Assembly: GCA_002482815.1 (NCBI GenBank)
Contig: DLGS01000046.1
Location: forward strand, 1-5,945
Reading direction: 5' to 3'
Source of the DNA: Bacteroidetes bacterium UBA7688
GTDB taxonomy: Bacteria > Bacteroidota > Bacteroidia > Chitinophagales > Chitinophagaceae
DNA length: 5,945 bases
Numbering within the stretch: position 1 is the stretch's first letter; every line of letters starts with the position of its first letter. The translations under genes and the position numbers were made by a program. Below the pieces are notes generated by a model, which searched no databases, had not been told where the DNA came from, and saw nothing but the letters and a program-made list of their open reading frames with translations. Below, one piece after another: positions 1 to 5,152 of this stretch.

Positions 1-518
1 ATGGAAATTATCAGACCAAAAAGGAAACGGAAATCACCGGCCTCAGCTCCTTTGTGCCTTCCTCCAGTTTTGCTGCCGCTACAGGACGTTATTTCACGCC
101 GCATGTTTTTATCAATTACAAAACAAACTTTACACGCAAACTAACTTTCCAGATTGGTGTAATGACGGGCATCCTGTTTTCAGGGTTTGGAAAAGACAAC
201 GGCATATTGGTGACCAACACCGATGCTATTCTGGGCTTCATTCCTGCACAGACTATCGGTGTCGAAATGCATAGCGGTGGTGTAGGCAAAACAAGCAGTA
301 GCAATATTGCCTCGGGCGCACAAATAGAATTCGGGTACGACCTCAATAAAAACTTCAACCTCAACTTCGAGCTGGCCGCACGGTATTCTTCAATAAAAGC
401 CAAAGCAAGCGTATTGGGTTACGAGCAACCTTTTGAATATAAACTTTGGTACATCCCTGCCAGGTTAGGTGTCCGCTACACTTTTCATAAAAAGGTGAAA
501 GATGAAGACGACGAATAA
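1..518 (+). CDS. Outer-membrane beta-barrel protein, 5' end outside the window
   Basis: The reading frame is open from base 3 to a TAA at 516-518, giving 171 visible residues with no stop at the left edge. The gene therefore starts left of the window; the in-frame GTG at 54 is most likely an internal valine. The residues alternate polar and hydrophobic or aromatic positions in strand-sized blocks, for example FTPHVFINYK (31-40), KLTFQIGVMTG (46-56), AQIEFGYDL (106-114), FNLNFELAARYS (118-129) and YIPARLGVRYTF (150-161), separated by Gly/Asn/Ser-rich turns. This is the pattern of an outer-membrane barrel. Unlike many such proteins it does not end on the last strand: an acidic tail (KVKDEDDE) follows YTF. 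No catalytic motif is visible and the substrate, if any, is unknown. It could be an OmpA-like small barrel or a porin-like protein of the Bacteroidota. The barrel assignment is fairly sure, the role is not. Confidence 0.75.
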   Translation, partial: GNYQTKKETEITGLSSFVPSSSFAAATGRYFTPHVFINYKTNFTRKLTFQIGVMTGILFSGFGKDNGILVTNTDAILGFIPAQTIGVEMHSGGVGKTSSSNIASGAQIEFGYDLNKNFNLNFELAARYSSIKAKASVLGYEQPFEYKLWYIPARLGVRYTFHKKVKDEDDE

Positions 519-542
519 TCTTTCTCCCTTTAATTGAATTCA

Positions 543-572
543 AAATGCGACAACAGATTTATTGTGGCATTT
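543..572 (+). terminator. Weak hairpin after the first gene, possible terminator
   Basis: AAATGCGACAA (543-553) and TTGTGGCATTT (562-572) can pair over 11 positions with a single G-G mismatch around an 8-base loop, 24 bases after the stop codon at 518. There is only TTT inside the stem and no following run of T, so if it ends transcription it is inefficient. It could also be a chance inverted repeat. Confidence 0.35.
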
Positions 573-633
573 ATGTGGTGGGTTGTCAAACCTGAATTTA
601 AAACCATAATATTACAACTAACCAAAATTGAAA

Positions 634-1350
634 ATGAACAAAAAGCATCTGTTGATTATTCTTCTTGCCCTGGCAGGTGGCGTTAATATAATGTTTGCTC
701 AAACCCGTTCTTTAGGAAAATATAGTATTACGACCCAACCACTTCAATTTTTGTGCAGAGATGTACCGATAACCGTTGAGCGCATTTTCAAACGAAACAC
801 CTTAGGTATAACATTTGGGTATAGATTTGATTCAGATCTTGAAAACAATCCAACAAATAATGTTGAATATTGGGGTGGCAGACATGAAGCTTTTACCTGC
901 CCTTTATACAATGGGGCCACTATAGGAGTGAGTTCAAAATATTATTTCACCAAAAAGAGCCGAATGTATTTTGAAGGTCAGCTATTCTACAGATTTTGGT
1001 GGTATAATAATCGATCTTGGGAACTTCCATACAAAGGTTCATCGTTCGGCTTTGATTATAACTCATCATTACGAAATCATGTTTTTGGTTTCAAGTTTTT
1101 ATGGGGACAATCTTACATACCGAAAAAGATAAGAAAAGTAAATCCGGTATTTAGCTGGTATGTTGGTATAGGAATAAGAAAAAAGTATTTGTACGAGTAC
1201 GGTGAAAGGTGCAGAACAAGCTACTCCGGGAATAGTCCTTATTACCCCTTTGAAGAGAAGAGTGCGAAATGGGAACCGTCAACACAAGCGGGGTTCAGCC
1301 TGGGTGTAGAAGTGTTTAGCAAAAATAAACTGATGAAAAAAGCAGATTAA
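634..1350 (+). CDS. Secreted, probable outer-membrane beta-barrel protein of unknown function
   Basis: This is a 238-residue protein from ATG at 634. The frame is also open to a TTG at 628, but ATG gives a cleaner signal peptide: MNKK, a hydrophobic core LLIILLALAGGVNIM, and likely cleavage after MFA before Q23. The mature part has many aromatic, strand-like segments: TLGITFGYRF (56-65), ATIGVSSKYYF (95-105), MYFEGQLFYRFWWY (111-124), HVFGFKFLWG (149-158), FSWYVGIGIRKKY (173-185) and AGFSLGVEVFSK (219-230). The segment VERIFKRNTLGITFGYRF resembles the opening strand pair of small Bacteroidota outer-membrane proteins. The chain ends in a short basic tail after the last strand. C41, C89 and C193 are the cysteines of the mature chain. 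No Shine-Dalgarno is visible; TTGTCA (583-588) and TAATAT (607-612), 18 bases apart, are a possible but unproven promoter. I do not recognise the family; barrel topology is inferred from pattern only. Confidence 0.8.
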   Translation: MNKKHLLIILLALAGGVNIMFAQTRSLGKYSITTQPLQFLCRDVPITVERIFKRNTLGITFGYRFDSDLENNPTNNVEYWGGRHEAFTCPLYNGATIGVSSKYYFTKKSRMYFEGQLFYRFWWYNNRSWELPYKGSSFGFDYNSSLRNHVFGFKFLWGQSYIPKKIRKVNPVFSWYVGIGIRKKYLYEYGERCRTSYSGNSPYYPFEEKSAKWEPSTQAGFSLGVEVFSKNKLMKKAD

Positions 1351-1363
1351 AATCACCATTATC

Positions 1364-1401
1364 TGTAGTTCGGGATGCCCTTCAGAACAACCCGAACAGC
1401 A
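1364..1401. repeat. Dispersed repeat copy 1, hairpin between convergent genes
   Basis: TGTAGTTCGGGATGCCC (1364-1380) recurs exactly at 1969-1985. Within this copy GTTCGGG (1368-1374) and CCCGAAC (1391-1397) form a perfect 7-bp inverted repeat with a 16-base loop. It lies 14 bases after the stop of the plus-strand gene ending at 1350 and just beyond the stop (1404-1406) of the minus-strand gene, so it could act as a shared terminator, although no clear T-run follows on either strand. Bases 1369-1400 match 1802-1833 at 24 of 32 positions by hand alignment. Confidence 0.65.
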
Positions 1402-1403
1402 TT

Positions 1404-1778
1404 TTACACGATAATTTTCTGCAACAAAAAACAGGTCAGTAATAACTCAACAAAAACAATAGCAAATATCGTCAAGGTTAATTTTTTCCGATTGATGATA
1501 AATACACAACACCCTGTTGGCAGCATCACCATTAAAATGACTGGTCCAAGGTCTTCTACAGTTTTATAGATGTTGAACATTATGTGACTATACAATGGTA
1601 GTTCTTTAGATGCTCCTTTACTCACTATGTTGTGCGTTTTCAAACTGTATTTATCCGCGTAATCAACATTAGTATCAAGATAACTTAGATAGATTTTCTC
1701 ATGTAAATATTTAATGTAAGTATGCGAGAATAAGCATACTAAAAAGAAAGTTGTGGTTATTACGATATAGGCTTTCAT
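1404..1778 (-). CDS. Small three-helix membrane protein, hypothetical
   Basis: This is a 124-residue protein from ATG (complement of 1776-1778) to TAA (complement of 1404-1406). Three hydrophobic stretches are visible: residues 4-21 (YIVITTTFFLVCLFSHTY), 77-95 (around LGPVILMVMLPTGCCVFII) and about 101-120 (TLTIFAIVFVELLLTCFLLQ). Between the first two is a roughly 50-residue polar, Tyr/Lys/Asp-rich loop (about 25-70). The positive NRKK at 96-99 sits between helices 2 and 3, which favours a cytoplasmic turn there by the positive-inside rule. No motif suggests a function. The upstream bases have no Shine-Dalgarno sequence, which is usual in this phylum. The gene has no close co-directional partner and is bracketed by two copies of a short repeat (1364-1401 and 1802-1833), so it may be accessory cargo. 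The membrane pattern argues for a real gene; with no recognised homologue, confidence is moderate. Confidence 0.55.
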   Translation of the reverse strand: MKAYIVITTTFFLVCLFSHTYIKYLHEKIYLSYLDTNVDYADKYSLKTHNIVSKGASKELPLYSHIMFNIYKTVEDLGPVILMVMLPTGCCVFIINRKKLTLTIFAIVFVELLLTCFLLQKIIV

Positions 1779-1843
1779 ATTGAGAGCAATTTAATGAAAA
1801 GCTCAGGATGCCTTTCAGATTATTCCGAATAGCGCGTGGTGCC

Positions 1844-1858
1844 TGTACTTTTTGTACA
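1844..1858. repeat. Perfect 5-bp hairpin with T5 loop
   Basis: TGTAC (1844-1848) and GTACA (1854-1858) are perfect complements around TTTTT. It lies inside the composite repeat block. It is too short for a strong terminator, and its significance is structural only. Confidence 0.5.
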
Positions 1859-1901
1859 CGCTTCCGTCATTGCGACATAAGCGTAGCTTTCGGAGAATGC
1901 A

Positions 1902-1929
1902 GCGCCAGCTTCTGTGCGCCAGCGTCTGC
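1902..1929. repeat. Two tandem 14-base units
   Basis: GCGCCAGCTTCTGT (1902-1915) is followed directly by GCGCCAGCGTCTGC (1916-1929), identical at 12 of 14 positions. The pair sits in the middle of the composite repeat block and is not in a gene. Confidence 0.6.
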
Positions 1930-1968
1930 CACGTTAGTTATTTATTGAGATTGCAAATCTACTTTACT

Positions 1969-1993
1969 TGTAGTTCGGGATGCCCGACGGAAC
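1969..1993. repeat. Dispersed repeat copy 3, nested hairpin
   Basis: TGTAGTTCGGGATGCCC (1969-1985) is identical to 1364-1380. Here the sequence continues GACGGAAC, so an inner stem CGGG-ATG-CCCG (1976-1986) or an outer GTTC/GAAC pairing (1973-1976 with 1990-1993) is possible. It lies about 50 bases beyond the stop of the minus-strand gene ending at 2046, much as copy 1 lies beyond the gene ending at 1404. Confidence 0.6.
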
Positions 1994-2045
1994 ATTAAGA
2001 ACTGTGGCGAAATTTCCACCAACAATTAAATCGTTTGATTGCTTT

Positions 2046-2648
2046 TTAAAATTTCAAATTATCCCTTTTGCAGAACCATATTGGGTCACAGCCAGTTAAT
2101 TTGCAGCCTCCAAGATAATGTGATAATGACCATTCGGATTTAGGATCTGAACTAAAAGGTTCTCCATAATGAATTGGCAAAACCTGATCTTTTTTCTTAC
2201 ATCCAGGACAAATGTTATTGTTTACGCGAGCTATATATCGACAATATAAAGGATAAGTGACATCAATTTCAGTCGTTTTCCCGCAAGACAATAGTACATT
2301 TTCAATTATAGTGTCTGGTTGATGATCAGATCCATCAATTTGTATAGCAATAATACCTGCTTCAAGTGAATCAAAAATGTAAGATTTAGGTTCAGACTTT
2401 ATAATGGCAAATTTGAGATAACCATTATATTGACCGTACGAGTGTTTGTGCAGGCTCACATAAACATCATAATCTTTCCAGCTATTTTTATAATCATATC
2501 GAGGATTAATATTCACCTTTAATCGTGCAAATTGTGAAAACGAATTGTATCCAAGCATCAAAAATAATAAGAACAATAAATGTCTCTTAGCAAAAACACA
2601 TTGCAATCCAAGAGGCAGAATGTTTAAGAGGTTTTTATATTGTTTCAT
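2046..2648 (-). CDS. Secreted protein with C-terminal CPxC/LGGC/CKRD cysteine domain, hypothetical
   Basis: This is a 200-residue protein from ATG (complement of 2646-2648). The frame also opens at a GTG at 2684, but the 12 extra residues (MSVWSKFWIFVI) add nothing expected, so ATG is preferred. The N-terminus is long for a signal peptide: residues 1-39 hold KRHLLFLLFLMLGYNSFSQ, with likely cleavage after SFS before Q39. Residues about 40-135 look like a beta-sandwich. The run DSLEAGIIAIQID followed by DTIIENVLLSCGKTTEIDV resembles carboxypeptidase-regulatory-like or prealbumin-like domains, which have a 'sL.aG.y.i' turn and a late 'GkttEi.v' strand. The C-terminal 55 residues hold CPGC (147-150), DQVLPIHYGEP, LGGC (179-182), C187, DP and WFCKRD (191-196). 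I recall the pattern CPxC, V-PI-YG-P, LGGC, DP-W-C from small uncharacterised bacterial proteins where it looks zinc-ribbon-like; here the last position is Asp (CKRD) rather than Cys. Function is unknown. The gene is monocistronic, downstream of the terminator at 2851-2885. Confidence 0.75.
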   Translation of the reverse strand: MKQYKNLLNILPLGLQCVFAKRHLLFLLFLMLGYNSFSQFARLKVNINPRYDYKNSWKDYDVYVSLHKHSYGQYNGYLKFAIIKSEPKSYIFDSLEAGIIAIQIDGSDHQPDTIIENVLLSCGKTTEIDVTYPLYCRYIARVNNNICPGCKKKDQVLPIHYGEPFSSDPKSEWSLSHYLGGCKLTGCDPIWFCKRDNLKF

Positions 2649-2850
2649 AATAACAAATATCCAAAACTTACTCCAAACGCTCACAAAAAAATCTCCACAG
2701 ACTCTCCCCTGCAGGGATTCTTAATGTAGGTTTCTTTCCTATAGACCACACAAGCAGCAAGGTTTCATATTCCAAATCATTTGGAGTTGAGCCTTCCCGA
2801 TTTAAAGTTGAAAGCCAATGGTGGATAATACCAAATCCACACAAACACAC

Positions 2851-2885
2851 AAAAAAAACCGGACCACAATCAAGTGGTCCGGTTT
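2851..2885 (-). terminator. Strong intrinsic terminator of the porP-porE-like operon
   Basis: Read on the minus strand, CCGGACCAC and GTGGTCCGG (complements of 2874-2882 and 2859-2867) form a perfect 9-bp GC-rich stem around a 6-base loop, followed at once by eight T residues (complement of A run 2851-2858). Three further A-T pairs can extend the stem to 12 bp. It starts about 20 bases after the stop codon of the OmpA-domain gene. This is a classic rho-independent terminator, and it separates that operon from the gene starting at 2648. Confidence 0.93.
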
Positions 2886-2905
2886 CGCTTTCGCTTGGTT
2901 TCAAT

Positions 2906-5119
2906 TTACATTTTCAAGATCTGGAATTCTGTGCGTCTGTTTTGCTGATACTGTGCTTCGCTGCATTGTTTGCAATTGGCACATTGCTCCACTGGTGCCG
3001 ATTCACCAAATCCCTTTGACTGCATACGCTCTCCGCTGATGCCTTTGGCAATCAGGAATTTCACTACCGAAGCAGCACGCGCGTTAGACAATTTCATATT
3101 GTAAGCATCCGCACCACGGCAATCGGTGTGAGAATTGATCTGAATATTGATATTAGGATTTTGGGTCATCAGGTCAAACAGGCGGTTCAAAGAAGGCTCG
3201 GCATCTTTGCGGATGTTTGCTTTGTCATAGTCATAATAAATGTTCTCGATACGGATAACAGCACCTACTTCCAGTTTTTTCATAAAGATGGTATCGATGA
3301 TCACATCATTTGTACCGGGCGTGATGCCTTTGGTAGAAATCATTTTCTCATCACTGTAGTAGTTTGGTTTCACGGCATACACCTGGTATTCTGCGTTGGT
3401 TTGCATTGTTCCGGTAAAGTTGGTTCCGGTTGGAACCATCACCGAATCTACTTTGGCGTCACCACCAATTCTCGTCATCACCACATAAGGATCTTCAATA
3501 GGCTGACCCGAAACTTTATCCAAAATCACAGCACTGTAGCCAATCTGTGTGTTTGGTTTCATTTTCACAAACTTATTGATGGTATCGTTACTTCTTTTAG
3601 AGATGGTAGAGAAATCAACCGTGATTGGCTCGTAGCCCAGGCGACTGATTTTTACCACATAATTGGTTTGTGGATATACTCTTGAAAACAAAGTCCCCGC
3701 TGTTCCGGTCGTAAATGTTCTTTTGTCAGGAATGCTCTCAATAGAAACAGTTGAACCGCTCACAGGGTTTTCGTTGTATTCATCAATCACAGTCAGGTTC
3801 AGGTAAACTTCCTGGCGGTTGAACATGTACACGTTGTCGCCACCCTTTGGCGCTACACGATTTGAAGCAAAATAACCGGTGTTGCCATCATCTATCAGGG
3901 TCAATGACATATCATCAGAAGCAGAGTTGACAGGAACTCCCATATGCTCCGGAGCACCAAACACCTGATCGTAAGGATTCCAACTGGCTTTATACACATC
4001 CAGTCCGCCCAGGCCGGGATGCCCGTCAGAAGAGAAGTACAAGGTGTTGTCGTCCTGCAGGTAAGGGAACATTTCCTCGCCTTCAGTATTGATGCTTTTA
4101 CCAAGGTTCATTGGTGCAGTCCATTTGCCTGTTTCTGCATCTTTGCGCGAAATGTACAAATCAGAACCTCCTTCGCCGTTCGCCATATCCGAAGTAAAAA
4201 TCAACGTATTTCCGCTTGGGCTGATGGTAGGATGGGCAGTTGAATAGTTTTTGCTGTTGAATTCGAAAGGTTTGATTTTTTCAAACTCTTTGCTCGAATT
4301 GTCATAACCGGTTCCCACCATGATCTGAAGGTGAACCACGTTGTTGGCATCTTTGCGTGCATTGTCTACAAACACCATCCGGGTGAAGTTGGTGCGGGTA
4401 AAGAAAGCTGTTTTACCATCAGCGGTAAAGGTCATAGGCCCATCATGAAATTTAGAGTTCAGGTTTTTTCCTATTTTCTGAAAGGCCTCTCCGCAATACC
4501 CCATGCTGTCGCATTTGATCGCATACATATTGTAGAAAGGATTGCCGGTCCATTTGTCCGTTTTGCTTCTTCCTTCCAGAATAGTATCAGCTGTAATCAG
4601 CAATTCGCCGTCTTTCAACACAGGGCCAAACTCGTTGCCGTCTGTATTGAAGTTCAGGAATTTGGTAGCGCCTTCCGGTATTTTAGCATACATCGCTGGC
4701 GCTTTCTCAGCACCGGCTATCAGGTTGGCTACCCTTCTTTCCGCAGGATTAGACCTTTGGTATTGAATCAACCAGGGCAAGGCATCCTGGTAGCGCTGAA
4801 GGCTCATCAGGGTTTGTGCATAATGCAATTTGGTGATTGGCAAAACACCGCTCATGTTCACTGCTTTGGCATAATACACAACTGCCTGCTGTGGATTTTT
4901 GGTAAGGCGGAAGCAATCACCCAGCATAGCATACACCTGCGGGTCATTCATATTTTCAGCAATTTTTTCATACAGCGGAATCGCTTCGTTGAAAGCAAGA
5001 TGCGTGTATAAATAATTTGCTTTGATTAAATCATTATTATCTGGTCCCGCTGTTGCGGAAAAACTGGTCGCTGCGGCGAGCAAAACTGTGGCAGCTATTT
5101 TGATATAAAGACGGTTCAT
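2906..5119 (-). CDS. PorE-like protein: TPR, PD40 propeller, regulatory-like domains and OmpA C-terminal domain
   Basis: This is a 737-residue protein with a signal peptide (residues 1-25, core IKIAATVLLAAATSF, cleavage near SATA-G). TPR-like helices follow at about 28-140, for example FNEAIPLYEKIAE, PQVYAMLGDCFRLTKNPQQAVVYYAKA and ALPWLIQYQRSNP. Residues about 155-435 form a PD40/WD40-like propeller with blades such as GPMTFTADGKTAFFTR (227-242), HPTISPSGNTLIFTSD (296-311) and FPYLQDDNTLYFSSDGHPG (351-369), each followed by a GG-D-Y/N-Y type strand. Two carboxypeptidase-regulatory-like domains follow at about 438-505 and 525-600. The OmpA domain (about 622-737) has YYDYDKANIR (628-637), SHTDCRG (663-669), LSNARA (677-682) and NRRTEF (727-732); D666 and R681 fit the usual diaminopimelate-binding residues. 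An extra CxxCxxC (713-719) precedes NRRTEF. This order matches PorE of Porphyromonas gingivalis, which anchors type IX secretion components to peptidoglycan, but the phylum has many paralogues, so I give no symbol. It is the second gene of the operon. Confidence 0.93.
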   Translation of the reverse strand: MNRLYIKIAATVLLAAATSFSATAGPDNNDLIKANYLYTHLAFNEAIPLYEKIAENMNDPQVYAMLGDCFRLTKNPQQAVVYYAKAVNMSGVLPITKLHYAQTLMSLQRYQDALPWLIQYQRSNPAERRVANLIAGAEKAPAMYAKIPEGATKFLNFNTDGNEFGPVLKDGELLITADTILEGRSKTDKWTGNPFYNMYAIKCDSMGYCGEAFQKIGKNLNSKFHDGPMTFTADGKTAFFTRTNFTRMVFVDNARKDANNVVHLQIMVGTGYDNSSKEFEKIKPFEFNSKNYSTAHPTISPSGNTLIFTSDMANGEGGSDLYISRKDAETGKWTAPMNLGKSINTEGEEMFPYLQDDNTLYFSSDGHPGLGGLDVYKASWNPYDQVFGAPEHMGVPVNSASDDMSLTLIDDGNTGYFASNRVAPKGGDNVYMFNRQEVYLNLTVIDEYNENPVSGSTVSIESIPDKRTFTTGTAGTLFSRVYPQTNYVVKISRLGYEPITVDFSTISKRSNDTINKFVKMKPNTQIGYSAVILDKVSGQPIEDPYVVMTRIGGDAKVDSVMVPTGTNFTGTMQTNAEYQVYAVKPNYYSDEKMISTKGITPGTNDVIIDTIFMKKLEVGAVIRIENIYYDYDKANIRKDAEPSLNRLFDLMTQNPNINIQINSHTDCRGADAYNMKLSNARAASVVKFLIAKGISGERMQSKGFGESAPVEQCANCKQCSEAQYQQNRRTEFQILKM

Positions 5120-5152
5120 TTGAGTATACTTTTGATGTGAGGAATAATTGGA

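Larger units (their letters stand above)
1801..1993. repeat. Composite non-coding repeat block
   Basis: This block fills most of the 267-base gap between the genes ending at 1778 and 2046. Its left end (1802-1833) is a diverged copy of the repeat at 1369-1400, and its right end (1969-1993) begins with an exact 17-base copy of 1364-1380. Between them are a hairpin TGTAC-TTTTT-GTACA (1844-1858), a GTCATTGCGAC segment (1865-1875), two imperfect 14-base tandem units (1902-1929) and a small inverted repeat AGATT-GCA-AATCT (1948-1960). It is more GC-rich than its immediate surroundings and has no convincing reading frame. It looks like a mosaic of dispersed intergenic repeats or a decayed MITE/REP-type element. 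Whether it recurs in the genome cannot be judged from this window. Confidence 0.6.

Noticed and set aside
54..518. GTG at 54 as the start of the first gene.
   Set aside because: The frame is open upstream to the window edge and the GTG start gives no signal peptide, as expected for an internal codon of a longer barrel protein.
1364..1401. Repeat copy 1 as an integron attC site.
   Set aside because: An attC site needs RYYYAAC at one end and GTTRRRY at the other. Here the arms are GTTCGGG and CCCGAAC, in the opposite arrangement and off consensus, and no integrase is visible.
1375..1569. A 64-codon plus-strand open frame starting inside the repeat.
   Set aside because: It begins in the palindromic repeat, lies antisense to the better-supported membrane protein gene, and shows no signal peptide or domain pattern.
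2648..2684. GTG start at 2684 for the cysteine-domain protein.
   Set aside because: ATG at 2648 is a better codon, and the preceding 12 residues add an aromatic stretch not expected before a signal peptide.
2707..2716. Palindrome CCCTGCAGGG with a nearby A7 run as a second terminator.
   Set aside because: The usable stem is only about four base pairs with an intervening gap before the T-run, too weak to call.
2668..2904. A 78-codon minus-strand open frame between the OmpA-domain gene and the gene starting at 2648.
   Set aside because: Its first third runs through the intrinsic terminator stem and T-run, and there is no good internal start after it. The second half (LEYETLLLVWSIGKKP onward) reads somewhat protein-like and could be a gene remnant, but I cannot support it.
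3128..5011. Several long plus-strand open frames antisense to the PorE-like gene (such as 3128-3685 and 4331-5011).
   Set aside because: They are antisense shadows of a gene with clear domain structure; their translations are rich in His/Ile/Phe without recognisable motifs.
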